Source of the DNA: Dryococelus australis
Taxonomy: Eukaryota; Arthropoda; Insecta; Phasmatodea; Phasmatidae
Direction of reading: 5' to 3'
Assembly (NCBI GenBank): GCA_029891345.1
Contig: CM056994.1
Span: 221,134,491 to 221,198,490, forward strand
DNA length: 64,000 nt
The notes under the pieces are model-generated. The model was not told the DNA's origin. It saw only the letters and a list, made by a program, of their open reading frames with translations, and did no database searches. Shown here piece after piece: positions 1 through 11,741 of the stretch; position 1 is the first letter of the stretch; every line of letters begins with the position of its first letter. A program made the position numbers and the translations under genes.

Positions 1-640
1 TACTATGTTTTTTTTTTGCTGTATTTTGGTTGCCCTCTGAAAATTTACTTGGTTCTGAGGTTCACCACATAATGCACAATGTCTATTCTTGCCGTTTGTA
101 GGCTCTCAAACATTGCTCGCAGAAGTACGTTATCTTCTTTGATACTTTTTACCTCTTGAGAAAGATAGTCAATCTTACAATATAAAACTTGGAACATGGA
201 TTTAATTGTAGAGTCCATTCATTCTGCTATTTTGGCGGACATCTCTGGCTCCGATGAGATAGATGAATCATTGTCACCCTATGAAATAATTAAATCAGCT
301 GAATTAGAGTTTGATTTACTGTCACCATTTTGTTTTTTCTCAGGAGAAAAACATGTTTGTAAGAACATTGCACTTAACATATTACTTGCAGAAATATTCC
401 TCTTCATTTGAGGTGCCAGTGTAATTGCAGTGGAACCTGGTTCCACACAGGTCAGCGCACTTCACAAACTTCTGTTTACCATAAAATGGCTTGTCACACA
501 ATAAACGTAAGTCTACACTCGGGGGCATGTAAAGCCTCTTAAAATCCAATTTTAGCTGTTTTTTGGTGACTTTTAAAAATGAAAATCCACAAAAAAATCT
601 GTGTGTCACAGGTGCGATCTCACCACACATCCTCCTGTGG
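1..640 (-). mobile_element. CR1-like LINE, 5' part with ORF1 (continues past the left edge)
   Basis: Read leftward from about 640, this is the start of a LINE ORF1. Near 545-385 the minus strand encodes a PHD-like zinc finger (motifs LLCDKPF, KFVKCADLCG, FHC, ending at YFCK). It is followed by a Ser/Asp-rich linker and a short helical stretch (about 190-60) with the motif LLRAMFESLQ. The same finger and helix recur in the LINE at 44.6-45.2 kb (CSMCGKPFF, KFVKCSGLCG, LLRALFESMQ), so the family assignment is direct. PHD-like fingers are known in ORF1 of CR1-group LINEs; ORF1 proteins bind element RNA. There are in-frame stops, so this copy is not coding. ORF2 would lie beyond position 1. Its 5' end abuts the ATT tail of the next LINE copy to the right. 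Confidence 0.7.
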
Positions 641-649
641 TGGTGATAA

Positions 650-651
<2 letters not shown>

Positions 652-681
<30 letters not shown>

Positions 682-707
682 TAATTTTTTTTTTTTTTTT
701 TTTTTTA
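652..707. repeat. (ATT)n plus poly(T): 3' tail of LINE copy A
   Basis: An ATT microsatellite (about 655-680) is followed by a run of about 24 T. On the minus strand this reads as the A-rich and (AAT)n tail of the LINE at 708-4488, and it is also the insertion point of the LINE fragment at 1-640. Confidence 0.85.
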
Positions 708-718
708 TTGAATGCTTA

Positions 719-760
719 TTGTGCCACCCAGCAGTAAAAACCAATTGCTGGGTGGCACAT
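719..760 (-). other. 3'-terminal hairpin of LINE copy A
   Basis: TGTGCCACCCAGCA (720-733) and its exact complement TGCTGGGTGGCACA (746-759) flank a 12-nt loop: a perfect 14-bp stem just before the A-rich tail. Weaker stem-forming sequence sits at the same place in the copies ending near 43.4 and 47.3 kb. Terminal RNA structures are recognised by the RT in some LINE families; that role here is inference. Confidence 0.75.
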
Positions 761-955
761 ACATAAAAGACATTGACAATAAATTCACATTCACAATATA
801 TTACATAGACAATAAAAATACAAAAACACACAGGAAAACCGAAAAGAAATGAAACACAACAATACGTAGAGATCGACCAAGGAAAACAACTCTAATGTAT
901 ATACCAATGTAAAATATTCTTCCCAAGGGGGATGAAGAAACAATCTGGGAAATGC

Positions 956-3660
956 TTAAAGTAGATTTATAATACAGTAATGCTTATATAAATCCTTAAA
1001 GGTTATCTTTCTTTCACAGAATGGGTCAAAATACTTGTTAAAATTAGCTACATATCTATTTGTAAGATCATGGTCATGGCTAAGCCTAACTAAAGTGTGA
1101 GATGTTCTGTGGATATATTGAAGTGTTTTTAAACCTACTTTCTTATTAATTGCTAAACAAACAGTATAATTAAGAAAGGCATTCACTAAAAAAGTAACGT
1201 CTAAAATGGAACGTCTCTCTTTAAATGTACAAGTTTTAAATTTAACTAGTTCATTATTATAGTTAAAATCTGCTTGCGTTGAAAATCTGTTGAATAATAA
1301 TTTAACCACATTTTTTTGCACATTTTCTATTTTATTTACATCAGTTGCCTTAACATAATTCCAAATTACTGAGCAGTATTCTAGTCTAGACGTAATTAAA
1401 GCGTTGTACAAACATAACAAAGAATCAAAGGAGGTTGTAGAGAAAGTAATGAATTTAATAAGACCTAATATACGATTGATGTTACTTAATAGGCTATCTA
1501 CATGAACATGAAAAATAACTTAGAGTCTAATATTACACCTAAATTGCTTAACATTATCAACTCTCTGAATTAGAGTGTTATTGACGTAATACCGTAATAA
1601 TTTTTCGAGAAAAAGATATACAGATAGTTTTTTAAATGTTTAAGCACATGGCTTTTTTTAGTGCACCAACTGTGAATTGCTGTGATGTCATCTTGCAACT
1701 TTAAGCAATCTTCGCTGCTCACAATGCATTTTTAAACTTTTAAATCGTCGACATAAAGAAGGGCACTTGAGTGACGTATTACACAGATGATATCAGTCAC
1801 AAATATATTAAAGAGCAGCGGTGCAAGAGTGCTTCCTTGCGGCACCCCAGACGAGACTTTGTAGAACATAGAGAAACAATTATCTAATTAGACTACAAAA
1901 CATCTATTGGCTAAATACTCAGAAAACCAATTAGTATAGTGATTGCTTAAGCCTAAAAGTTGTAATTTATATGAGATAATGTGATGTTGACATGTATCAA
2001 AGGCTTTCTGAAAATCAAAATAAATGGTATCTACTTGTTGCCTTTTGGTAATTTTTGAGTAAAGATTATCTACAAAATTAAAAACATTGGTGTCTGTCAT
2101 TTTGCCTGTTTGAAAACCATGCTGATATTCAGAAACTAAAGTTTTTGTCGCGAAGGAAAGATGTTTGCAGATGACTTTCTCGAACACTTTTGATAACCCA
2201 CACAGTAAGGATATTAGCCTATAGTTGCTTACCTCTCTTTTATAACCTTTTTTTGAAAATGGGCACAACAGCACACTTCCATTAAGCAGACTATGATTAA
2301 AAATATAAGTTATTACAGGATTGAGCGTATTGGAGCAACTTTTAATAATAAAATTAAGGATATTGTACCAGCCTGTGGATTTACTACTTTTAAGCCATTT
2401 TATAGCCCAGAGGACAAGTTTCTGACTAATGAATGGAATATCAATAGTGGGATAGCTTGTACGGGCATTGAATTGTTTTTGGGGTTTAAACAAAGTGGGA
2501 ACATAATCCTTGGCAAAATGCTGTGCAAGAATCAGTTTGGTTCGTTTTTTATTTTGGTTATTAATGCTGGTTTGCCACGATTGTTTCGCATTTTTAATTT
2601 TTTTTTTATAAGTTTTCTTAACTTTGAAAAAAAGGCAATAATGAGTATCAGATTTAGATTTCTTAAAAAATCAATGCTCTTTCTTTTTGATAAGACTGAT
2701 TCCAGTTATCTTTGGAAAACCACACTGAATATTTATTTTTGGTGATTTTTGAATTAGGTATGAACATATTTAATAAATTTTGGAGATTATTGGTTAAGAA
2801 ATCCACCATTAAATTGACGTTCTCCATTTGAGAAATGTGGGTCCAATCAAAGTTTTTAACAGCTAAATTTAGGGATAAATAATCACACTTTTGATAATTT
2901 CTATAATATGTTTGATTGCCTAATTTATATTTATATAAGTCAAAAGTAAGCTGACAACATATGGCAGGATCATATGTATCTTCCTCCACCAATGAATCAA
3001 TGAGTATTTCAACTTAGACATAAATGTTAGATAACGTTAAATATAATAGTTCTGAGAAAGGTTTAGTAGTATTATACTGTTCTAGATTAAGTAAACTTAC
3101 CAGTGAAAGTAAGATCTGTCCTTTTAATTTAGTGTAATAATATGATTCATATTGCACGTGTGAAATATTCCAGTCGATGCCCAGGATATTGAAATGCACC
3201 TACTATAATGACCTTATGTGGATAGTTATAGAATTTCTGTTCTAAAAGCGTAAAGTAGTTATTAAAATCATCCATGGATAATTGAGGAGAAAGATATATA
3301 TTTCCAACAAAAAATTTTGTCTAACTATTACTAGTGATTTCGATCTAAATGGATTCTGGAATTTTATACGAAAAATCAAATTATTGTTCAAACTGAGAAA
3401 AGAAGTTTTGGTTTACTGCTCTTAGCACACCACCACCTGTATTTAAGTTAGTTAACTCGGGATCACAATCATTACGGAAAATAGTATAATAGTTTGGAAA
3501 ATAATGTGAATTAATGCTCGACCATGTCTCAGATCAGCAAATTAATGGAAAATTAGTGCAGATCAAATTTTGAGCAAAAACAAAAGATTTTGTCCTGATA
3601 CCCCTGTCATTCTGGTAATACAGATCAAGATCCCTAACTGGCTTAGACAGAGTTTAAAAG
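956..3660 (-). pseudogene. LINE ORF2 (APE-like endonuclease and reverse transcriptase), broken
   Basis: From right to left: the endonuclease start (3650-3400, TRMTG/YQN-type beginning and a CDPELTNLN region), endonuclease core with NILGIDW (about 3190), a linker (2992-2663), RT fingers/palm with YFDFQKAFDTCQHH (about 2010), SGVPQGSTLAPLLFNIF (about 1830) and the catalytic box YVDD (about 1755), then the thumb region LGVILDSK and ITSRLEYCSVIWN (about 1380). The order and motifs are those of CR1/Jockey-type LINE ORF2. Reading frames change several times and stops are present, so it is inactive. Length from endonuclease to end is about 2.7 kb, near the usual full size, so decay is by small lesions more than by large deletions. 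Confidence 0.85.
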
Positions 3661-4488
3661 CACCTCCGTTAGCCTTAACATTACATTAATTAAGTCACAA
3701 CTCCTCCAGCTGCTTCCTCTTTATTTATAGGGGAAGGCTCACTGTCCGGTACAAATATCTGTTCATTTAATAATGTGCCATAAAATGGACTAATTAAACA
3801 CCCCGAAGGCCAGAAAACCATATGAAAAATGTCGTCAAAGTAATCTTCTTCCACAGCTACATAAATGGATCCTTATAAATTATATTTTGTTTTCATTCTG
3901 GCCACCTTCAGGTAACTTTCATTTTGGCATTTATATAACAGACAATGTCATTATCTTTAACTTCAGGAGCGAAGCAGGAGACAAACAGTGCCTTCGTATG
4001 TGGACGAGTCGTTTTCGAAATTGTTTTGATGCTCACAATATTGCGAACACCCACTTGAACTTGCTTTCGTGGTCTAACTGCTGGCGAGCCGCTCTTAGTT
4101 GAGGCCTTTGTACCACGCCGGCCAACAACAGTAAACCCGTCATCATCAGCAGCTGGCTACTTCTGCGAAACGAGCTGATCCGTACTTTGTACATGTTCTG
4201 CATTGCACGCACTGTGTTCTTGCTGTTCTTGTTGCTAGAGTCTATGATGTCCACTTTTTTGCAGATAGCTTCACTATAAGTTTTTTTTTTTACTATATTT
4301 TGACTGGCCTCTGAAACCTTACTTGGTTCTGAAATTCCTCGCATGAAGCACAATGCCTATTCTGAGCAGTTTGTAGGCTCTCAAACATTGCACGCAAAAG
4401 TGCATTATCTTCTTTAAAACTTTTTACCTCTAAATAAATATTGTCAATATTACCACTTAAAGCTTGGAACATGAATTTAATTGTAGAC

Positions 4489-6590
4489 TAATAATAATAG
4501 TTTTTATTTATTATATTTTTATTTAATAATAATTATAATGTTCATAATTTTCTGAAAACTTGCACTGCAGCAGTATTTAAGATTCTTAGTTGTTAGCACA
4601 TTCCATTCTTTACACACAGTGTATTATTCCAGTCTCTCTGTTTTGTACATTGGTGAATTTTACACATAGTGTATTATTCCAGTCCCTTCTTTTTGTACAT
4701 TGGTGCATGTCTTATGTCATTCTACTTCCAACAGCTGTAATGGATAATCTTAACAAGGTCTAAGGATGAAATACTAAGTACCCACCAGAATGCTTGACTA
4801 AATTTGGCCATGTCATAAATGTGTTATTGTTCTTTTGAGGGCCAGAAATAATGCCAGAATATGGTTTATAAAAAGCTAGAATTTTGGCAACACTATTTAT
4901 TTATCTATAATGGTATTGCCATTTCAGGAACATAATCTTAGTGTTAAACAGTACTTATTGTACACCTGCAGATTAAATCCAACAAAGTTGTACATATTTA
5001 AATTGGTAAATATGTTTTTTTTGTGCTTTGAATACCATATGTCAGCTGTGAAAAATACTGTACTTTATTAGCAAGGTTATAGGAGTGGAAATACAGTTAA
5101 TTGATAGGTTAATTTGCTTGTAGTTTTGATGGGCGTGTGGTGGCACAACTTCCATTTGTCCCCATCTCATGGATACAAGGCTTGTCGCACCGCAACCTGC
5201 CTGGGGATGACTACACGGAATGCTCATTCATCTTCTTGTATATATTATGCACAATGTCCATCAGGCAGGTAAGTGGCAAACGTGGGGATATGCAGTTTTG
5301 CATGCCACAGTGAATAGCAGCGGGAAGCACAGACAGTGGGAAGGAAATCACAAAAGTATTTATTGCTATGAGATAGATAAAGAATAGTTGCTAGCACATC
5401 TCATCACGCCATGTTTGAAATGGTTATAGCGAAGATTTGATAGCTTTGCAAGTGCTGGAACAACCCATTGACAGGTTTTTTTTTTAATTTGTTGCATCTT
5501 TTTGTGTCTCACACTTGATTCTTGAAAAACACAGCAGTTGTATAAGATTTAAATTCAAAATTACTTTTACTGCAACATTGAAATTACTGGTTGGACTCAA
5601 AACTATTGCCTTATTAAAACATAACCCTTACTGTAGAATGCTCACTGGGCAAAATAATGCGTATAACATTAGTTTTCTCATGGATTTGTACTTTATTTTA
5701 TATAATCTACAGTTCTTGTGTGCTTTTTACAGCACTTTAGAAACGAACATCTATTCAAATTCCCTATATATAGGAATAGGGTTCAAAAGTGTGATAGATG
5801 TACCATAACCACTGTTTGGTAGCTAAGCTGGTAGAGAAAAATGTTATGTGGTATGACGGAAACCATGGCAATCAATAAAATTTTCAACATCTTGTTGCGG
5901 TGAGAAGAAAGAAAACAAGCTGTAGGTAGGTAATGTTTAAATTAAATAAATGAGAATGAGTGTACAGCTAATTTTCTGTTAAGTTATAGAAGAAAGCATA
6001 ATATGAAACTAAAGTCTGCTTGGCTCCTGCTTCATATAATTTATAATCACTTTTATAGATATATAATTTTCCACCATAAATAAATAAAGTACAATAATTA
6101 CAATAGAATTAAACTTCTATTAAATAATACTTGAATGTTACTCAGGCTGGCAACGAATAAAGTAAAAGTTAAGCTTTACAAGTCAGTCTAGAAAAATTAA
6201 AAATCACGATACAATTTAATAATTAATGTTTGTATGGTTTTATCACTACCTTGTTCTTCCAAATAATTAGGTTACAAAATAATTTAAACTGTGCCAGGTT
6301 TAGTTCAGCGATGCATGGCTTACTCTTCAATAAGACCTCTGGAAATTGCGGTTACAGCTTTTAGGAAAAAAAACAAAGTGTTACTGCATGTTGCAGTCAA
6401 TGCCAATGTTTTTGGGTTGTCATGGTAAATTGTAGATGAAGTCACAGCATTTCTCATCAGATAAGACAACTAAATCTTGTTTCCAAGTCTGAAAAGGTTC
6501 ATCAGCAACCAAATTATCAGCTTGTGCTTTTAAATTAAAGTATCACAAAATCCTAGTCTGAGTCTGTAATATTTTTTCATTTGATAATTA
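4489..6590. other. No gene seen (AT-rich)
   Basis: AT-rich DNA with only short chance ORFs. A slightly more GC-rich patch (5090-5225) has no recognised motif. Confidence 0.6.
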
Positions 6591-6594
6591 CTTT

Positions 6595-7560
6595 TAAAAC
6601 TCTGACGCATGACAGTCCCAGCTGTCTGACTGTGCCTACCCTGGGTGACTTACTCTACGCTAGGCGAGTCACATCTCACTGCGTTTTATTCAGATTTGGG
6701 AACAGGGACCCGCCTGGTGTACAACACGGGCCAAGTGGGTCAGCGACTTGGTACAAAGTCTGGCTTGGCAACCTTTATGCGGTGTGGTATAGGTTTAGGA
6801 GGTGGTGCAATTAAGCGGTGAGGTGGTTGGGTGTGTGCCGGCACACTTTCTGTTCCCTCTACTGGAGTAGCACTCGACTGGGGGTTGGTAGGTTCTGGTA
6901 CGGTGCTCGGCTGCGGTTCTGGTATGCTGGTAGGTCATGTGCCGAACAGTGCCTCCTACGCGATAGGGTGTATCCTTGTGCGACCTTGATGAGTGGCTCG
7001 AACAAGTCCACGGGCGTGACGGTGGGTACTGGTATGGTGAGGCGCCTCAGTAGTGCAGCTTGCTCACATGGGCTAAGTAACCTGAACCCGCTGGGAAGGA
7101 TACGTAGCCCATGGGGATTTTTGGAAATAGCTCTTGCCTTCTTAGCCTGTCTCTCAACTCCAGCCCTATGGGTGTAGGGTAGTAGGCACAAAAAATGGGG
7201 CTGCAGAAGGTTGGCAGTTGATGTGCCAGTTTCCACGTGTAGGTGCAAATTACTGCCACCAACACCGCCTCACTCTCGACGACTCTACCAAGTAGGGAAG
7301 GCGCAAGCTGCGGGGTGGAGGGTTGCAGGAACTGCACTGTGTTGTTCCGCATAAGTAGATTTCCCTGCACCGGAATGCAACCATCTCGGCACCACCAGTG
7401 AGCGGTAATAGTTGAGCTCCCTGGCCGGCAAGTCTATCCTATTGGGAGCAAACCTAGTGTTGTGACTGTACCATTCCTCCCACTTGATGCAAGGAACGGG
7501 TGGCCTTCCAATACTGGTGAGGTGAGGATCCAATGGTCACTGGTTTCCCTGGACTCTAAG
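6595..7560 (-). other. GC-rich island, possible gag-like retroelement remnant
   Basis: An abrupt GC-rich block in AT-rich DNA. The minus strand has three overlapping open stretches (7533-7285, 7370-7047, 7248-6859) with Pro/Arg/Leu-rich peptides such as IGRPPVPCIKWEEWYSHNT and ISKNPHGLRILPSGFRLL. I do not recognise the family. The 7440-7535 part is similar to 8205-8290 inside the LTR-like segment described below (shared minus-strand GGCCACCC and GAATGGTA blocks), which suggests that the block belongs to the same LTR element. If so it is a decayed fossil with several breaks. An unrelated origin cannot be excluded. Confidence 0.35.
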
Positions 7561-7569
7561 AAGATCCCC

Positions 7570-8200
7570 TTCTTTGCTTGAAAAATTTTCATTTTTCTTA
7601 AAGCACTTAATTTTTGTAGTGTTTATTTCCATGGTATTTCTGACAAATTAAAAGTGGTGTGCAGCCATTGTATTTACAGGAAAATTTATTTTATGTATGA
7701 ATAGTTTCTATGGATCTTTTTACCATTTTTGATTGTATACAATAGCAGGCATGCAAGTTTCTTCTATGTGCAAATATTATCAGCATTTGTGATATCATAC
7801 TCATATTTTTGTTCTGATAAAATTTACTTTCCAGCATTGCCAAATGTAGGAGAATTTTAGTACACAGACACGAGAATGTAGGGTTTGTGTACGATGTACA
7901 ATAACAACTGATCTCGTACAATTTAATACGAGAATTTCGAGAACCTAACAAAATTACAAAATAGTGTGTTATTTTTTAATCGTGAACAAAGCTTACTTTG
8001 TGGCTGTAACATATTAATCTACTCATCCCCTATTAGAGGTAAGAAAAATATTCCTCAATACTACTTTGTTTTATAATGCAAATTTTTTTTTACTTTTGGT
8101 TTGTCTTGATCCTTGTAATGCCCATTAGAGTAAATTTGGGGCCTTGGAAAGTTTTGGAAAAAGTGCTTGGAAAGTGTTAAAAAAATTTTAGCTAAAAAGA
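7570..8200. other. No gene seen (AT-rich)
   Basis: AT-rich spacer with only chance ORFs and no repeat that I could assign. Confidence 0.6.
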
Positions 8201-9051
8201 GTGGGAACTCTGTAATGTCGTGGCTCTACCATTCACTGTCAGAGAATGGGTGGCCTTTCAAGGATGTGCTGGTGTGTTGTGCGTGTGCATTCGGAAAAGC
8301 AAAGTCCGGTCTCCTACTGAGTCCTCCAGCTCCCATATGACACAAGGAAGGAGCTTGGAGTGAAAGTCAAGAGATCTGGTAAGATCAGTGTTTATTGATC
8401 CAAAGGAAATAAAAACAGATGGCAGGGCAGAGGTGCTATTTCTAGGGTGTCTACTAACCGGGAAATTGCCGGGAGTTTGTTACAGCCAGGAATAAACCTG
8501 GAAAATGCCTGGAATTTTTTAGTGGTTGTGGGAGTTTTGTGTAGCATAAAGGTTGTCAAAATAGGCGGTTATTGCCACCAGGCATGGCACAGCAACAAGC
8601 ACTGCATCTATCTTCCCAACATGTCTGCATCGTGGTGCGATGTGCAGTAAGTCTGGCTTGCTACCTCCCCTTATACGCCTGGTGAGTTACGAGAGGGGAA
8701 GTGGTTACCTAGCAAGAATTGTGGCAATCTAGCATCCTTTCTCTCTCTCACCCACTTTCTGTTGCTCTCAGTCGTGCATCTTCCTTCGTCCCCTTACATG
8801 CTTTTGTTAGGGGAAGTTGTCTAACATAACAAAAAGTGCAGCTCCTCTCTCTATCTTTCTCTGTAACGCGAACCGCTCATCTTTGTACTCTGGTTCATAT
8901 AACTTCAATAAAATTTGACAGATGTTGTGACCAACCTACACAGCATGTAAACAGTAATGCCCCCATTTGCAAAGTACTGTGTCAGCTGATGGTTGTTGCA
9001 GGATTCGTGTTATTATGTTGGCGCTCTTTGTGATGATTGTCAAAGAAAATA

Positions 9052-9744
9052 CAGTATTGCTCTGAATATAAGGCTACCGTTTCTACATAAACAAGAGATA
9101 CGAAAATCGGCAGTCGCCTTATTTTCGCTTGCTGGACGTGTGGCGGCCTGAATATTAGTTCCAGGCCAAAAACTGAACTGCAGTGTGGGTGGCCATGTGC
9201 CCTTGAGAATGCAATTGATAGAATAGCAGCTGTGATGTGCTAGTGACTTGTTTTTGTGTTCCGGTAGTAGGGGCAGGCGGGTTCTTTGACCACTAGGCAA
9301 ATAACATGTGGATGGAGCGGATTAATAGCTAATCCGATATATCTTTTAATTTGGTTAGTCCTAATCCGATTAGTTTGAAAATTGCTTAAATGGATTAAGG
9401 GTTAATCTTTTTGGAAAATTTCCCAAAATTTTGATATTTTAATTAATTAACTAATTAATTTCTTTGTATTTTTGAAGTGGTATGTGTACAGGGGACCTAT
9501 TTTCGGAGAGCGATATTCACTATCGGATGTCCGGCAGCCGACTGAGTGGAGAGGTGTAGTGTAATTTAAATATTAACACTGGAACAAACTGCTCGTCGCA
9601 CACTACATTACTCACTTATTGCCCAAGAAGGTCTAATATAGTTTCTTATTAATTTCTACCAAAATAATTTTTTATATTTGTCTGGGCCCCTAAAACTGCA
9701 GATCGCCTTACATTCGGGGTCACCTTATATTCAGACCAATACAG
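9052..9744. mobile_element. TA-flanked TIR element, ~0.69 kb, non-autonomous
   Basis: Left end CAGTATTGCTCTGAATATAAGG; right end in complement CTGTATTGGTCTGAATATAAGG: inverted repeats of about 28 bp with few mismatches. TA dinucleotides at 9050-9051 and 9745-9746 fit the TA duplication of Tc1/mariner-type elements. There is no transposase. An internal run of ATTAA/TTAAT inverted motifs lies at 9320-9460. The ends resemble those at 21605-22314 and 53265-54022. Confidence 0.75.
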
Positions 9745-10060
9745 TAGTACGCTGAATTCAAAATTATAATGTGGACAATTCATGATAATTAAAACATTTA
9801 TGGTTAAAATTATGCTCATAGACTAATACACAATTTTTCTGAGTTATAGATCAAGGGCTATAAAAATATTTATAAATATTATGGTAGAGCATGTCAACAT
9901 CACAGTTATGTGAAATGTTTCCACCAATCTCTGTTAAGTCTGTTGTCTATAGTCTCCACCCGCCCGGTGAAAAGCCATTGTCATTGTGCTCTCTTCCATC
10001 ATAATTTATCTATATGTGATAATACCTTGCTGGTGATGTCGGAATATTATATATGCAGTT

Positions 10061-11338
10061 CAGTGGCAGCTGGTGACTTTTGAAACTGGGAGGGCTGTAG
10101 CGATCCTAACCTATATCATTAGAAATATTTTTTTAATAGGCATAATCATAAATATATTGCATACGACAGGCTTAAGTAAGTGTAGTTTATGTAGCTAAAT
10201 ACAAAAAATAAGTGTGGTTGTTTGAAGAAAAATGTATCATCCCCCAATTTGTAATGGTCAACATACTCTGGCCACTGGTTCAGATCTAATCACTACCACA
10301 GGTATGTATTTGTTTTATGTTTGTTTAGGTTGTATGCCTTCCAACCAGTACCTACATGGTGTGGTACATTACACGAGCCGACGAGAGATTACATAATAAT
10401 ACCAATTCTACCTTACTAATAATGATAATAACTCAAATATACTAAAACAAATATTTTTAAAACCAAATACTAATTTTCATAGCCTACAGTACATACAAAA
10501 TTGTCTTTTAACTTTGTCTTCCAAATGTTTTAAATCTTGTATCCCATTGACAGTCCACGCAAGATCATTATGTTTCATTAGCAAAAAAAAAAAAATTAAA
10601 CAAAACGACACATTTTCAACTTCACACCCGCATAGCCAGTCTGCGAAATTGTATGTACTTACATTTAATTTTCTCATATACGAACCATTTACTACCTTGG
10701 CTTTGTTGTTGAATTATATTTAACTGTGGCCTTGCTTGTCCCAGATTCTGGAGCTCTAGTTAATTCTCGTAATTGAAAATCTGTGTCATAATAATGTTTA
10801 AAATGTTACTCGCCAAATTAACAATTATTTACAAGTTTACACAATACGACATTAACAACAATTCAACCCTGCTTCTGACCGATGCTCATAGCTCATCAAG
10901 CATTGTTAAGAAATGTGTTTAACAACTGCAAAAGAGTGGAGCGCGAAAGTGTGCTTACAAAACATGTAGTTTTGGTAGCTTTGTCAAGATCCAGGAAACC
11001 ATTTTTTTGTTTGAGCAGGGCGCGCCCAGCTCTCTCGGATTTACAGCATGCGATTGGCTGAAAGGGGCCTAGCTCCTGAAGTCTTCCCTCCCTCCCGTAG
11101 CACCCCTAGTCCTATGTTACGGTCATCTCTCTACTAGCTCTCCCCACTTTGGGGCGACATTTCCAAAAACACTTTTCTCGTGACAAGAGTCTCGTTCATC
11201 TCAAAAACATTGGCTGTGAAATAACCTCTGTATTCGTATGCAGTATTATTTACTGAGTAGCAGATAAGTAGAGGTATGTGTTCTGAGATTTTATTAAGAG
11301 GGCTGCGCCCCGCAGCCCTATCTCAGCAGCCGCCACTG
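10061..11338. mobile_element. hAT element, non-autonomous, perfect 8-bp target duplication
   Basis: The left end CAGTGGCAGCTGGTGA and right end (complement) CAGTGGCGGCTGCTGA are hAT-type inverted repeats. The 8-bp sequence ATGCAGTT occurs immediately outside both ends (10053-10060 and 11339-11346), the length known for hAT insertions. The 1278-bp interior has no recognisable hAT transposase, so it was probably moved by an enzyme made elsewhere. The exact target duplication suggests that it is younger than the element it sits in. Confidence 0.9.
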
Positions 11339-11371
11339 ATGCAGTTCATTATTTTTATATTTACGTATTTC

Positions 11372-11741
11372 ACTAAGGTGGATTGGTCCCGCCATCTTGG
11401 ATTTTCAATATTTTTGTTATAAGTTCAATTTAAGAACATTTAATGAAAATTTTCGCACGACATGACATAAATAATAGCTCCGTCAGCTTAATCAACATAT
11501 TACATTTCTATGTAATTTATAATTTTTTCACTAGTGATTGAAAGCAAGACATTAATAATTGTTTTTTACTTTCAGTTACAGAAATGGACCTGGCAACAAT
11601 AGTCTAGCAATACCTGTTTTAGAACATGTGCCATGTAATGCCCTACACTTTGTCGAAGGCCAAAATAAAATGCAAAATCTGTGATGCAATTTACGACGAA
11701 AATTCCGAAAATCCAAGATGGCGGGGACTGATTCACCTTAA
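11372..11741. mobile_element. MITE, ~0.37 kb, with long TIRs
   Basis: The left arm (ACTAAGGTGGATTGGTCCC, then GCCATCTTGGATTTTC) and the right arm in complement (ACTTAAGGTGAATCAGTCCC, then GCCATCTTGGATTTTC) form an inverted repeat of about 35 bp. The interior is AT-rich and non-coding. The superfamily is not determined; flanking TTA/TAA is possible but unclear. Confidence 0.7.

Larger units (their letters stand above)
708..4488 (-). mobile_element. CR1-like LINE, copy A (5'-truncated, decayed)
   Basis: A minus-strand LINE that starts inside ORF1 at about 4488, right after the PHD finger. The first homologous stretch (4485-4290) matches the ORF1 helix of the copy at 1-640. The ORF1 C-terminal part (about 3870-3720) carries the family motif VFWPSGCLISPFYG, also seen near 40.3 and 45.65 kb. 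ORF2 follows with an endonuclease and an RT. The 3' end has the hairpin at 719-760 and the (AAT)n tail. The 5' junction also lies in ATT-rich DNA (CTATTATTATTAG on the minus strand), as at the other LINE copies. The nearest relative in the window is the rearranged fragment at 47.3-48.1 kb, which is almost identical around the ORF2 start. Confidence 0.85.

Noticed and set aside
196-411. 71-codon plus-strand frame
   Set aside because: Opposite strand of the LINE ORF1 segment, whose PHD-like finger and helix are on the minus strand.
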